The notes beneath the pieces were generated by a model. The model ran no database searches and was not told the origin of the DNA. It saw only the letters and a list, made by a program, of their open reading frames with translations. A program made the position numbers and the translations under genes. This document shows positions 1 to 8,846 of a stretch of 64,000 nt of DNA, in pieces. Each line of letters begins with the position of its first letter. The first letter of the stretch is position 1. This DNA comes from Gemmobacter serpentinus (GTDB lineage Bacteria > Pseudomonadota > Alphaproteobacteria > Rhodobacterales > Rhodobacteraceae). The stretch spans positions 62,001 through 126,000 of the forward strand of contig NZ_WCHR01000020.1 in NCBI RefSeq assembly GCF_008973825.1. Reading direction: 5' to 3'.

Positions 1-116
1 TTCAACTCGGCGTTGCCGACTGATTTCGAAACCTTGGGCAATGCCTTCAGCAAGGCCGTCTCGGCCCAGTAGATATCCTGCAAGGTATGCAGGAACGCAT
101 CCTCAAGCGTCTTCAT
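1..116 (-). CDS. DUF892 (YciE/YciF) ferritin-like protein, N-terminal part
   Basis: Only the first 38 codons are inside the window; the gene runs off the left edge. The start is the ATG at 116. The visible residues begin MKTLEDAFLHTLQDIYWAE, the usual opening helix of the DUF892 ferritin-like family, including the D-x-Y-x-A-E pattern where the first metal-binding glutamate lies. Family members are small four-helix stress proteins of poorly known function. It follows the PRC-barrel gene on the same strand with a hairpin in the 72-bp gap, so it may be read through from that gene's promoter. Confidence 0.8.
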   Translation of the reverse strand, partial: MKTLEDAFLHTLQDIYWAETALLKALPKVSKSVGNAEL

Positions 117-145
117 AGGGTCCTCTCTGGAATGATGTCGCAAGG

Positions 146-170
146 TCGCCCGCCCTGATCGGGCGGGCGA
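146..170 (-). terminator. Hairpin between PRC-barrel and DUF892 genes
   Basis: A perfect 10-bp stem (146-155 with 161-170) closes a 5-nt loop. No T-run follows on the minus strand, so it is a partial terminator or mRNA-stabilising hairpin rather than a textbook intrinsic terminator. Confidence 0.5.
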
Positions 171-188
171 TGACAGGTCAGGAAAGGA

Positions 189-485
189 TCAGTGGCGATG
201 CTCTGGCAGCGCCTTCAGCTCGTCCTTGGTCCAGCGGGTCACCGCATGGACGGCGTTGCTTTCGTCGCGCATGAAAGCAAGGTCACGGGCCGGAACCGCC
301 ACTGGCTTTGCCCCAATGCCAAGAAAGCCGCCGACATCGACGATAACCTGCGCCCCGACACCCAGACCATGCACTTCGGATACATGGCCGATCTTTTCAT
401 CCCCAGGCCCGTAGATCGTCGCGCCACTCAGCACGGGCTCGGTCAGTTCGGTGTCGTTCAGGCGGATATGCTTCGTATGGTCCAT
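189..485 (-). CDS. PRC-barrel domain protein
   Basis: A 98-residue protein matching the PRC-barrel fold over nearly its whole length: a strand with V-L-S-G-A-T-I-Y-G-P, then G-D-E-K-I-G-H-V-S-E-V, then V-D-V-G-G-F-L-G-I-G-A-K-P-V-A-V-P. PRC-barrel proteins of this small type are common in alphaproteobacterial stress regulons and have no known enzymatic activity. The ATG at 485 has a GGAGA ribosome site just upstream. An EcfG-like promoter lies about 40 nt before the start, which agrees with a general-stress role next to the DUF892 gene. Confidence 0.85.
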   Translation of the reverse strand: MDHTKHIRLNDTELTEPVLSGATIYGPGDEKIGHVSEVHGLGVGAQVIVDVGGFLGIGAKPVAVPARDLAFMRDESNAVHAVTRWTKDELKALPEHRH

Positions 486-522
486 GGCAGTCTCTCCTTT
501 TCACAAACACTCGTGGGGGAAA

Positions 523-548
523 AACGCCCCGCCATCAGGACGGGTTCC
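523..548 (-). promoter_or_regulatory. EcfG-type general stress promoter
   Basis: On the minus strand the sequence reads GGAAC (548-544), 17 nt, then CGTT (526-523). This fits the GGAAC-N16/17-CGTT consensus of alphaproteobacterial EcfG sigma factors. It points at the PRC-barrel gene with a leader of about 30 nt. The matching elements and spacing are visible; the assignment is inferred. Confidence 0.65.
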
Positions 549-940
549 GGCCTGCCATCCGCCATCGGCGGGAGATCGCCGGACAGCGCGTGACGCATAC
601 CCATGCCGGACGCCGAATACCCCGGCCCCAAAGCCCCCCAAGTCCCCCGGCCCCGACCTTCGGGAGCCGAGACATCCAGAGCCGCGTGTTCAGACCGTGC
701 CCGGAACATCCGCCCAGATACGCACCCCCCTGGCCAGGGCTTGGGCAAAGCAGGGCATGGGCAAGTCGGGCACGCTGCAAGGCTGCCTGCGTCGGAATGG
801 CAGGGCTTGGGTCGTGCCACCAGACATGCCCGCTTCAGGACCATCCCCCGCTTTGGAACCCCTTCCCGATCGGGAAGTTGGTCACCGTGAGATGGGTTCA
901 CGATTTACTGCCACAATTCAACTTACTGCGGGGTGCGGCT
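549..940. other. Non-coding stretch between divergent genes
   Basis: No convincing gene. An open frame continuous with the transglutaminase gene runs back to 590 but translates to proline/arginine-rich sequence without family resemblance and lacks a good ribosome site, so it is treated as untranslated. Contains C-rich runs around 625-660. Apart from the EcfG-like promoter at its left edge, no clear regulatory site is seen. Confidence 0.5.
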
Positions 941-1795
941 GTGCTGATCAACTTGGGATATGAGATCGAAATCACCTGCGAACAACCGACCGAGGTGATC
1001 GCATTGTTGGACCCACATCCCGATCTTGACTGCAAGGTCGTCCGCACAAGCGGCTTGCAGATCACTCCCTCCATCCAGGACCGGACCTATATCGACCGCT
1101 ACGGTAATCGCTGCCTGCGGCTGACCGCCCCCGCAGGTGTCACGCGGCTTTTCCGAGACAGTGTGATCGCGATGGACGGGCACCCGGATCCCTGGCCCGC
1201 CCCGAAAGATGGCACCACAGATGGCGCCGTCAGGGAAAGCCCGGTCAGCGCGCTGCCGGATGACGTTCTCGGCTATCTTCTTGCCAGCCGTTACTGCGAA
1301 ACCGATCTGATGATGACGCAGGCCTGGGCGCTATTCGGCCATGTGCCACCCGGCTGGGCAAGGGTGCGCGCGATCTTTGATTATGTTCACCAGCATCTTA
1401 CCTTCGGCTATCAGCACGCGCGCGCCACCCGCACCGCCTCCGAGGCCTGGAAAGAGCGCGTGGGTGTCTGCCGTGACTTCGCCCATCTCGCGATCACGCT
1501 CTGTCGCTGCATGAATATTCTTGCACGCTATGCCAACGGCTATCTGGGCGATATCGGCGTGACGGCAAACCCTGCCCCGATGGACTTCAACGCCTGGTGT
1601 GAGGTCTGGCTGGAAGACCGCTGGGTGACGCTTGACGCGCGCCACAATACGCCGCGCATCGGGCGCGTTGTCATTGCGCGCGGCCGCGACGCGACCGATA
1701 TCCCGTTGATCCACACCTTCGGCCCGCATCAATTGACGGCTTTCAGGGTCTGGACAGAAGAAGTGCCCGATACGGAAGTTCGCTCGGTCGCCTGA
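941..1795 (+). CDS. Transglutaminase-like cysteine protease family protein
   Basis: Assumed to be 284 aa, starting at GTG 941 (V-L-I-N-L-G-Y-E-I), which matches the usual N-terminus of this family; the frame is open further upstream to 590. An N-terminal beta domain is followed by the transglutaminase core with W-K-E-R-V-G-V-C-R-D-F-A-H carrying the catalytic Cys, then F-N-A-W-C-E-V-W-L and T-L-D-A-R-H-N. Where many transglutaminase-fold proteins have H-A-W, this one has N-A-W; some bacterial members also vary here, so activity is uncertain. It is convergent with the histidine kinase, only 4 bp apart. Substrate is unknown. Confidence 0.8.
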   Translation: MLINLGYEIEITCEQPTEVIALLDPHPDLDCKVVRTSGLQITPSIQDRTYIDRYGNRCLRLTAPAGVTRLFRDSVIAMDGHPDPWPAPKDGTTDGAVRESPVSALPDDVLGYLLASRYCETDLMMTQAWALFGHVPPGWARVRAIFDYVHQHLTFGYQHARATRTASEAWKERVGVCRDFAHLAITLCRCMNILARYANGYLGDIGVTANPAPMDFNAWCEVWLEDRWVTLDARHNTPRIGRVVIARGRDATDIPLIHTFGPHQLTAFRVWTEEVPDTEVRSVA

Positions 1796-1799
1796 CACC

Positions 1800-3704
1800 T
1801 CAGCCCCGATCCCGACCCTCGTCCAGAAACAGCTCCCGCGGAAGGCGCAGGATCAGACGCATCCCATTAGCGGTAAGATCCCGCGTGAACCTGCCACGAA
1901 ACTGGCCCTCAACCACGGCTGTCAGAAGTTTCGAGCCAAATCCCCCACCCTCCGGGGTCTGCGCATCGGCATGGACATGCCCCTCTTCGCGCCATTCGAT
2001 CGTGACCCCATCGGTGTCCCGCTGCAACGCCACGAAAAGCCTGCCATCCGGCGCGGCGATGGCACCATATTTGGCTGAATTGGTCGCAAGCTCGTGGAAG
2101 ACCAGCGCAAAGGCTGACACCGATTCCGCGCGGATCCGGAGGGCGGCCCCGTTCTGGGCGTCTTCGGTGACCGTCTCGCGGCCTTCGTCGCTCTGACGGT
2201 ATGGCGCGAGAACCTCGCGCAGAACATCCATCAGCGCAACGGCCTGATCCCTTCCCGTGGCCTTGACCAACCTGTGCGCCTTGTGCAGCAGGGCAAGCCG
2301 TTCCCGGATTTCCAGCGCGAAGGGCTTGGCCTCCGGCCGGTCCCGCAGCGACAGGCTGATCAGCCCGCTCACCAAGGCAAAAAGATTGCCGATCCGGTGG
2401 TCAAGTTCACGGTTGACCAGGTCACGCTCGGTCTCCAGCAGCTTGGCATCCTCGATATCGGTGGAGGTGCCATACCAGCGTGTGATCGTCCCCTCCGCAT
2501 CCCGCACCGGAAGGGCGATGACACGCAACCAACGATAGCCGTCACGATGATGCCGGAACCGATAATCGACATCATAGGGCTGGCCCGTCTTCAGACAGGT
2601 CGACCATTCCTGTTGAACGCGGTCGTGATCTTCGGGATGCACCAGATCCGCCCAGAGTGTCGGCGTGAGATTGGCATGGGCGATCCCGGTGAATTCCGTC
2701 CAGCGACGATTGAAGAAATCATGATTGCCATGGCGGTCGGTGCTCCAGACGATCTGGGGGATCGCCTCGACCAGCGTGTCAAATCTGAGATTGCTGTCGG
2801 CCAGCGCCGCCGCCGCCTCGGACTGGATGGTGGTGTCGATGACAATCCCTGCAAAGCCAGAGATGGTGCCCTGTTCATCAAGGATTTGCCGCCCCGAGAC
2901 GACATACCAATGCAATGCGCCATCCGCGGTGATCGTGCGGAACCGGCTGTGAAAGGTGCCGCCGCCCTTCACCGCCGCATCGACTGCGGCCAGAACCCGG
3001 CCGCGATCGTCTTCATGCAGGTTTTGCAACAGCGTCTCGATCGCGATGCCCGACCGCGCATCAGCCGGTGAAATGGCGTATTGCGCGGCCAAGGTGCCAT
3101 CGATCATCATCTTGCGGGACCGGATGTCGAAATCCCATGTGCCAATGATGCCTCCCGCCTCCAATGCGACATCGACGCGTTCTTGTGCCCGCGTCAGGGC
3201 GCGTCGTGTCAGGATATGGTTGGTGGTCTCGCTCGCGGCCATCAACGTCCCAAGGATCTGACCGTCATCGCCGATGATCGGCGACAGTCCGAGGTTGAAC
3301 CAGCAGGTGGTGGCCGCACCGTCGCGGATCAGCCGGATCGGCTGATCCTTCAGGCGATGGCTTCGCCCCCGATAGGCGTCATCGATCTTCTCGCGATAGA
3401 ATTTCCGTGCAACCGGCAATGAGTCAAAGATCGGTCTGCCCTGTGCCTCCTGCCATGCATCCCCGAAGATCTCGCGGGCGGCCACGTTGCAGACAACAAT
3501 CCCCTCACGCCCGATCAGCACCGCCATAGGCGAGGCGGCATAAAGCACGGTCCTGACCGTCGCGCGCAAGGCTGGCGGCCATGCCGCAACCGGACCTGCG
3601 GCTGTCCTCTCCCAATCAACCGCGAGAATGGCTGCGCGGATGCCATCGCGCGCATCCGTCGGCCCGCAGAATTCTTCGCTCTCTGGAAACAAGCGTTCAG
3701 CCAT
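1800..3704 (-). CDS. PAS-domain HWE-family sensor histidine kinase
   Basis: A 634-residue cytosolic kinase with no membrane segments. Three PAS-like domains lie at about residues 45-155, 175-290 and 305-420; the last has the Y-R-W-L-R PAC pattern. The HWE-type transmitter follows, with the phospho-accepting His436 in R-E-L-D-H-R-I-G-N, the N-box E-L-A-T-N-S-A-K-Y-G and the W-x-E motif in I-E-W-R-E-E. HWE kinases are typical of alphaproteobacteria, often sensing light, redox or general stress through PAS domains. No response regulator is adjacent, so it is an orphan. No ligand-specific residue such as an LOV cysteine motif is recognised. Confidence 0.9.
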   Translation of the reverse strand: MAERLFPESEEFCGPTDARDGIRAAILAVDWERTAAGPVAAWPPALRATVRTVLYAASPMAVLIGREGIVVCNVAAREIFGDAWQEAQGRPIFDSLPVARKFYREKIDDAYRGRSHRLKDQPIRLIRDGAATTCWFNLGLSPIIGDDGQILGTLMAASETTNHILTRRALTRAQERVDVALEAGGIIGTWDFDIRSRKMMIDGTLAAQYAISPADARSGIAIETLLQNLHEDDRGRVLAAVDAAVKGGGTFHSRFRTITADGALHWYVVSGRQILDEQGTISGFAGIVIDTTIQSEAAAALADSNLRFDTLVEAIPQIVWSTDRHGNHDFFNRRWTEFTGIAHANLTPTLWADLVHPEDHDRVQQEWSTCLKTGQPYDVDYRFRHHRDGYRWLRVIALPVRDAEGTITRWYGTSTDIEDAKLLETERDLVNRELDHRIGNLFALVSGLISLSLRDRPEAKPFALEIRERLALLHKAHRLVKATGRDQAVALMDVLREVLAPYRQSDEGRETVTEDAQNGAALRIRAESVSAFALVFHELATNSAKYGAIAAPDGRLFVALQRDTDGVTIEWREEGHVHADAQTPEGGGFGSKLLTAVVEGQFRGRFTRDLTANGMRLILRLPRELFLDEGRDRG

Positions 3705-4196
3705 GGATCACCGCCAGGAACCGTCACCAAGTCGACGGAGATTAGAGCCGGGTCTGGAATTGTGTCCAGACGGTCGTCACTTCTGGCAGAATCCCAGTGT
3801 GATCGCCAGCGTCCATGTTCTGGGGCGGCTTGCCGATGCACGGCGCTGCCCTGAAACGCGCATGGGCCAGCTCGGCGGCGCGGCACGCATGTTGGCGGGC
3901 TCATGCAGCCGCGCGCGTTCGTCAATCGGCAGAGGCCATAGGCGGGGGTGCCGCCCCAGTCCGCAGCAGCAAGGTGCGTTGCACAAAAAACATGCCTTGC
4001 GGGAGCGCGGTCACAACATCATTCGGCCCGCAATCCTGTCGGGCCGTTGCCTGCCGATCCCGGCAAGCCCCGAACCGGGCCAATGGAACAGAAAGATGCA
4101 GGCCTGACAGCCTGCGGGAGCCGTGCGCCCTGCCCCTGCCCGCGACCGCCGCTCCTGCACGGATGGTCGTCGGTTGCAGCCCGATCAGGCCATGGA
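3705..4196. other. Intergenic region without recognisable gene
   Basis: About 490 bp between the histidine kinase start and the end of the SDR gene. Open frames on both strands translate to low-complexity sequence without family features. The first 100 bp must hold the kinase promoter, but no clear sigma factor consensus was identified. Confidence 0.5.
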
Positions 4197-4955
4197 TCAC
4201 ATCCGCATCAGCAACCCGCCATCCACCGCCAGTTCGATCCCGGTGATGTAGCTCGCCGCATCCGACAGCAGGAACAGCGCCGCATTGGCCATATCCTGCG
4301 GCGTGCCGATCCGCCCCAGCGGCGCATAGGCCGCAACGGCCTTCAGCACTTCCTCATTGTCCCACCGCGCCTGCAACGGCGTCACCGCCATACCCGGACA
4401 GATCGCGTTGGAGCGGATGCCTTCCGCCGCCAGCTGCATCGCCAGCGACTTGGACAAGGCGCAAAGACCGGCTTTCGAGGCCTGATAGGCATCCTGCGGC
4501 TGGGGGTCGCCGCGATACCACTGGATCGTCGAGAAATGCACCATTGCCCCGCCGCGCCCGGACTTGCGCATGAAGGGAACGGCGGCACGCGCGGTCAGCG
4601 CAGGCGCAGTCAGGTTGATAGCAAATACCTGATCCCAGACCGCCATATCCATCTCAAGCACCGATTTGTCGCGCCCGAACCACAGCACACCCGCCACATT
4701 GGCCAGATAATCGATGCCGCCGCGCGCCTCGCCCGCGCGGGTGATCGCATCGGTTACAAAGCCCGCATCAGCCAGATCGCCGGTGCAATAGGTCAGCCGG
4801 TCGCCAAAGCCTGCAAGGCTGTCGGGCTGCGGCTTCAGGTCGATGGCCGTGACGACCGCCCCCGCCTCCAGCAGCCCAAGGGCGATGGCCTCGCCCATCC
4901 CCCCACCTGCCCCGGTGACCACGGCATGACGGCCGGAAAAGTCATATTTGATCAT
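4197..4955 (-). CDS. SDR-family NAD(P)-dependent oxidoreductase
   Basis: A 252-residue classical short-chain dehydrogenase. The cofactor motif is T-G-A-G-G-G-M-G at 14-21, N-V-A-G lies near residue 86, and the catalytic residues are Ser142, Tyr157 and Lys161 in Y-Q-A-S-K-A-G. The C-terminus S-Y-I-T-G-I-E-L-A-V-D-G-G is standard. It oxidises or reduces an alcohol/ketone; the substrate cannot be read from sequence. It is divergent from the aldehyde dehydrogenase gene and shares a 160-bp AT-rich control region with it, so it probably belongs to the same catabolic regulon. Confidence 0.9.
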   Translation of the reverse strand: MIKYDFSGRHAVVTGAGGGMGEAIALGLLEAGAVVTAIDLKPQPDSLAGFGDRLTYCTGDLADAGFVTDAITRAGEARGGIDYLANVAGVLWFGRDKSVLEMDMAVWDQVFAINLTAPALTARAAVPFMRKSGRGGAMVHFSTIQWYRGDPQPQDAYQASKAGLCALSKSLAMQLAAEGIRSNAICPGMAVTPLQARWDNEEVLKAVAAYAPLGRIGTPQDMANAALFLLSDAASYITGIELAVDGGLLMRM

Positions 4956-5060
4956 TCTTCAGCTCCCGCCAGCCCGATTTTTGACCCGGGCGTTCATTCT
5001 TGAATTTCGGTGAGCCTAGGGCCTTTCATCCGAAAGACAAGCCAAAATAGAAAAAAGTTG

Positions 5061-5073
5061 CTAAAATGGAAAT
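5061..5073 (+). promoter_or_regulatory. Candidate operator motif CTAAAATGGAAAT
   Basis: This 13-mer lies in the AT-rich gap between the SDR and aldehyde dehydrogenase genes. A copy differing in two central bases (CTATTATGGAAAT) lies on the minus strand at 15013-15025, upstream of livG. Both sit where an operator of the regulon would be expected; the XRE-cupin regulator at 7434-8045 is the obvious candidate to bind them. This is inference from two sites. Confidence 0.45.
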
Positions 5074-5117
5074 TTCAGGTTTGTATCCGCAAAACACATA
5101 GGAAACAGGGTCTCACA

Positions 5118-6497
5118 ATGTCTCAGAATGGCTTCGCCGTGATCTCGCCGGTTGATGGGTCGGTCTATACCGAACGTGCCTATGCCACGGCGTCGGAGAT
5201 TGCGTCTGCATTGGAGACGGCCCGCGGCGCAGCACGGGCCTGGCACCGCATCCCGCTGCATGAGCGTGGCAAGATCCTGCTGCGCTTTGGCGAAGAGATG
5301 AAGGCGCGTGCCAGCCTGTTGGCCGAGGCCGTGACCTGGGGCATTGGCCGCCCCGCCTGGCAGGCCGATGAGACCCCGCGCCTGGCCCTGATCGGCGAGC
5401 TGCTGACCGGTGCCGCCGCAGGCACGCTGGCCGATACCGATTTCGAATCTGAGACCGGCATCCGGCGCTACAGCCGCCCGGTGGCAACCGGGTTGCACCT
5501 GTCGATCTGCGCCTGGAACTATCCGACAGCCATGCTGGGCTATCTGGTCAGCCAACCCTTGCTGGCGGGCAATGTTGTGATCCTGAAACACTCGCCGCAG
5601 GTGCCGCTGATTGCCGAACTGGCCCAGGCCGCCTGGCTGGCGGCAGGCGGATTGCCTGGTGCCTTCCAGGCCCTGCACCTGTCGCATCCCGATGCCGAAA
5701 GCCTGATCGCGGGCGGCAATTTTCAGTCGGTGAACTTCATCGGCTCGGTCGCGGGCGGCAAGCGCGTTCATGCGGCGGCGGGCGGCACCATGACCGCCGT
5801 GCATCTGGAACTGGGCGGCAAGGATCCGACCTATATCCGCGCCGATGCCGAGATCGACCGCATCGTCGCCGATATTGCCGAGGGCTGCTTCTCCAATGCC
5901 GGGCAAAGCTGCTGCTCGGTCGAACGGATCTATGTCGATCAGCAGATCGAGGCCCGCTTTACCGAGGCGCTGCTGGCCGAGGCCGCGAAATGGACCATCG
6001 GCCACCCGGTTCAGGACAAGGCGATGCTCGGCCCGGTGGTCAGCGCGGCGGCCGCCACACGGATCAATGACCAGATCGCAGCCGCCCTTGCCGCCGGGGG
6101 GCGCGGCCTGATGGTGCCAAAAACTGATCTTGGTGCGGCCTATGTGCCTGCAACGGTGCTGGCGGGCCTCAATCACGGTATGTCGATCATGCGCGATGAG
6201 CTGTTCGGGCCGGTGGCCTGCATCCAGACCGTATCGGGTGATGCCGAGGCCATCGCGCTGATGAACGATTCCACCTATGGTCTGTCGGCCAGCATCTGGA
6301 CCTCCGACATCGCACGCGGCGAGGCGCTGCTGGACGAGGTCGAGGCGGGCACGGTCTATCTGAACCGCTGCGACCATGCCGATCTCTATCTGCCCTGGGG
6401 CGGCGTGAAAGACTCCGGTCTTGGCCGCACCAATGGCCGCGTCGGGCTGATCGAGACCACCGCCGCAAAATCCTTCCACATCCGCACCCTCGGCTGA
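5118..6497 (+). CDS. Aldehyde dehydrogenase family protein
   Basis: A 459-residue NAD(P)-dependent aldehyde dehydrogenase. The ATG at 5118 follows AGGAAACAGGG; the frame is open further upstream but that part lacks family resemblance. Visible catalytic features are Asn134 in C-A-W-N-Y-P, Glu231 in L-E-L-G-G-K-D-P and the nucleophile Cys265 in N-A-G-Q-S-C-C. The C-terminal P-W-G-G-V-K-D-S-G-L-G-R is typical. Its neighbours (amidohydrolase, amidotransferase, glutamine synthetase-like ligase) suggest it oxidises an aldehyde formed from an amine, in a role like PuuC, but the substrate is inferred. Confidence 0.92.
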   Translation: MSQNGFAVISPVDGSVYTERAYATASEIASALETARGAARAWHRIPLHERGKILLRFGEEMKARASLLAEAVTWGIGRPAWQADETPRLALIGELLTGAAAGTLADTDFESETGIRRYSRPVATGLHLSICAWNYPTAMLGYLVSQPLLAGNVVILKHSPQVPLIAELAQAAWLAAGGLPGAFQALHLSHPDAESLIAGGNFQSVNFIGSVAGGKRVHAAAGGTMTAVHLELGGKDPTYIRADAEIDRIVADIAEGCFSNAGQSCCSVERIYVDQQIEARFTEALLAEAAKWTIGHPVQDKAMLGPVVSAAAATRINDQIAAALAAGGRGLMVPKTDLGAAYVPATVLAGLNHGMSIMRDELFGPVACIQTVSGDAEAIALMNDSTYGLSASIWTSDIARGEALLDEVEAGTVYLNRCDHADLYLPWGGVKDSGLGRTNGRVGLIETTAAKSFHIRTLG

Positions 6498-7258
6498 TGA
6501 TGCGGCTGGACACATCCACCCTTGCACAGCTTGCCGCAGCATCCGTCGAAGTGCTGCGCGAGGACGAGATCAGCCCGCTGATGCTGCTGTGCGAACACGC
6601 CGGGGCCCAGGTGCCGGCCCCCTGGGGCAGCCTGGGGCTGGACCCGGCCTTTCTGACCACGCATTACGCCTGGGATCCCGGCGTGGACGGGCTTACCCGG
6701 GATCTGTCGGCGCGGCTGGCCGCCCCGGCGGTGCTGACGCGCTATTCGCGGATCTTCACCGATTACAACCGCTTTGCCGATGACTGGGATCACATGCGCC
6801 CCGATCTGGGCGGCATTCCGGTGCCCGCCAATCTGGCCATCTGCCCCGAAGAGCGCAGCCTGCGCCGCGCGATTGCGGTCGATCCGGTGGATCGTGCAAT
6901 CCGCCGGGTGCTGAACGGGCGGCGCGCCGTGGTGTCGGTGCATTCCTTTACGCCGGTCATGGCGGGTGACCGCCGCCCCGTCGATATCGGGGTGCTCTGG
7001 CGCGAGGACAGCCCCTTTATCCGCGCAGCACTGGCCGGTCTGCAGGCCCGTGGCACAGCGCTTGGGCTGCGCATCGGCGACAATGCGCCCTATGACTGGC
7101 GCAAGGTCGAGGCCTATAGTCTGGACGCCCATGGATTGCGGCGCGGCCTGCCCTGCTTCTATCTGGAAATCAACAATGCCCTGTTTGGCACCCCGGCTGA
7201 GGCGGCGCTTGGCCCCTTGCTGGCCGCTGTGTTGAACGCGGCGCTGGAAACTGTGTGA
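6497..7258 (+). CDS. N-formylglutamate amidohydrolase family protein
   Basis: A 253-residue protein whose start overlaps the aldehyde dehydrogenase stop by one base (TGATG), so the two are translationally coupled. It has L-L-C-E-H-A-G at the N-terminus and S-V-H-S-F-T-P, both giving the metal-binding residues of the FGase family, and ends with L-E-I-N-N-A-L-F. The family hydrolyses N-formylglutamate or other N-acylated amino acids. Here it is more likely to cleave an N-acyl or gamma-glutamyl intermediate than to serve histidine breakdown, since no hut genes are present. Confidence 0.85.
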   Translation: MMRLDTSTLAQLAAASVEVLREDEISPLMLLCEHAGAQVPAPWGSLGLDPAFLTTHYAWDPGVDGLTRDLSARLAAPAVLTRYSRIFTDYNRFADDWDHMRPDLGGIPVPANLAICPEERSLRRAIAVDPVDRAIRRVLNGRRAVVSVHSFTPVMAGDRRPVDIGVLWREDSPFIRAALAGLQARGTALGLRIGDNAPYDWRKVEAYSLDAHGLRRGLPCFYLEINNALFGTPAEAALGPLLAAVLNAALETV

Positions 7259-7433
7259 CGCAAGCGGCTGCGGCACCGGCGCGAGATCGCGACCGCGCAA
7301 CACGCGGTCTGGCGCAATCGCGCAAGCGGTGCCCAAGCGGCGCAAAGCCGAAGGGCTGGTCACTCCGAAGGACTGGCTGACAGGGTCCGGGCAAGTCCCT
7401 ATACTGCTGGCTGGTATGGCAAAGGGAAAAGGT

Positions 7434-8045
7434 ATGGGTCTGGACGAAGGTGGGGTGGGTGATCTGGGCGGGGCCATCCGGCAAACCCGCAAACGGCTGA
7501 ACCTGTCGCTGAAAGAGCTGAGCGAGAAGTCAGGCCTGACGGTGTCGCAACTTTCAAAGCTGGAAAACGGCAAGCAGCGCATTTCCGTTGATCTGGCCTT
7601 GCGGATTGCCGGTGTGCTGCATGTGCCGGTCACCTCGTTTCTGGCCGCCCCCAGTGCCCGGCCTATGGCGCGCCGCTCGATCATCCGGGCAGGTCAGGGA
7701 ACCCGGCACGAGACCAAGGGCATGGTCTATGAGGTGCTGAGCAGCGATTTCCGCGACAAGAGCAACCTGTTCTGGAACGTCACCGTGACCGGACGCAGCA
7801 TGGAAGAAACCGGCGGCTGGCGGTCCCATGCGGGCGAGGAATTTCTGCGCATCCTGACCGGCAGCCTGATCCTGCATACCCAGCATTACGAGCCCTTGCT
7901 GCTGGAACCAGGTGACAGCATCCAGTTCGATGCCGAGATGGAACATGGCTATGTCTGCCACAGCGAGGCGCCAGTCCTGATGCTGATGTCAAACTCCATG
8001 CGGCCCGCGTTGCCGCCGGGCTTTCCCACCGGACCGGGGACCTGA
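7434..8045 (+). CDS. XRE-family regulator with C-terminal cupin domain
   Basis: Probably 203 residues from ATG 7434, eight bases after AAGGGAA; ATGs at 7416 and 7329 in the same frame are possible. The helix-turn-helix lies at about 14-65 (S-L-K-E-L-S-E-K-S-G-L-T-V-S-Q-L-S-K-L-E-N-G) and a cupin at about 115-190 (S-H-A-G-E-E-F-L-R-I-L-T-G and L-E-P-G-D-S-I-Q-F-D). This is the PuuR-like architecture, in which the cupin senses a small metabolite. It is placed between catabolic genes with its stop abutting the amidotransferase start, so it probably controls this regulon. Confidence 0.88.
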   Translation: MGLDEGGVGDLGGAIRQTRKRLNLSLKELSEKSGLTVSQLSKLENGKQRISVDLALRIAGVLHVPVTSFLAAPSARPMARRSIIRAGQGTRHETKGMVYEVLSSDFRDKSNLFWNVTVTGRSMEETGGWRSHAGEEFLRILTGSLILHTQHYEPLLLEPGDSIQFDAEMEHGYVCHSEAPVLMLMSNSMRPALPPGFPTGPGT

Positions 8046-8765
8046 ATGTCGCGGATCCTGATCTTCAAGGCGGGCACGCTTGCGCCCTATTCCACTGATT
8101 TCACCTGTCGTTTCGGGGATACCGAAGACACGTTCATCGCCGCCGCCGGCCTTGCGCCCGATGAGGTCGAGGTGATCGACCTTTACCGCGATCAACCACT
8201 GCCCGAGATCGGTGCCCATGCCGGGGTGATGATCACAGGTGCCGCCGCCATGGTCACCGAACAGGCCCCCTGGATGCTGCGCGGTGCTGCTTGGCTGCGT
8301 GCGGCGGTGGCCGCCGACCAGCCGGTTCTGGGCATCTGCTTCGGGCATCAGCTGCTGGCCCATGCGCTTGGCGGCACGGTCGGCCCCAACCCGACGGGGT
8401 TGGAGGCCGGAACGCTGCCGATCACCCTTGCCCCCGATCCGCAGGACCCGCTTTTCGGCCCGGTCGCCACCGGCACGCGGTTTCAGGAACACCATTACCA
8501 GACCGTGCTGACGCCGCCGCCCGGTTCATCCGTGATCGGGCATAGCGCACAGGATGCGCATCAGGTTCTGCGGCATGGCCCGCACGCCTGGGGCGTGCAG
8601 TTCCATCCGGAACTGACCGGCGAGATGATGCGCCTTTTGATGGATGGGATGCGCGCTGACCATGCCGCCGCAGGCGTCGACCCCAGCGATCTGGATGCGG
8701 GCCTTGCCGATACGCCGGAAGGCCCGGCGCTGCTGCAACGCTTTGTGGCGCTGGCGCGCGGCTGA
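8046..8765 (+). CDS. Class I glutamine amidotransferase (gamma-glutamyl hydrolase-like)
   Basis: A 239-residue stand-alone GATase1 protein starting at the base after the regulator's stop codon. The triad is visible: Cys98 in G-I-C-F-G-H-Q, His187 and Glu189 in G-V-Q-F-H-P-E. There is no synthetase partner domain. Stand-alone proteins of this type hydrolyse glutamine or gamma-glutamyl amides. With a glutamine synthetase-like ligase convergent to it, it could release glutamate from a gamma-glutamylated intermediate, the job PuuD does in putrescine breakdown; that role is inferred. Confidence 0.85.
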   Translation: MSRILIFKAGTLAPYSTDFTCRFGDTEDTFIAAAGLAPDEVEVIDLYRDQPLPEIGAHAGVMITGAAAMVTEQAPWMLRGAAWLRAAVAADQPVLGICFGHQLLAHALGGTVGPNPTGLEAGTLPITLAPDPQDPLFGPVATGTRFQEHHYQTVLTPPPGSSVIGHSAQDAHQVLRHGPHAWGVQFHPELTGEMMRLLMDGMRADHAAAGVDPSDLDAGLADTPEGPALLQRFVALARG

Positions 8766-8846
8766 GACGATTGGCCAGAGACGCCGACCGGCGATCCCGA
8801 AGAGGCAACAGGCGGCCCGCAGCTGACCTGCGCGCTGCCCGTTTCT

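Noticed and set aside
590-940. 117-codon N-terminal extension of the transglutaminase-like gene
   Set aside because: Proline/arginine-rich, low-complexity translation and no ribosome site; homologous sequence begins near 941.
3922-4200. 92-codon minus-strand open frame in the 3705-4196 gap
   Set aside because: No ribosome site, low-complexity translation, overlaps the SDR stop.
5061-6542. Long minus-strand open frame opposite the aldehyde dehydrogenase
   Set aside because: Shadow frame with no ribosome site or family match; the plus strand carries all catalytic motifs.
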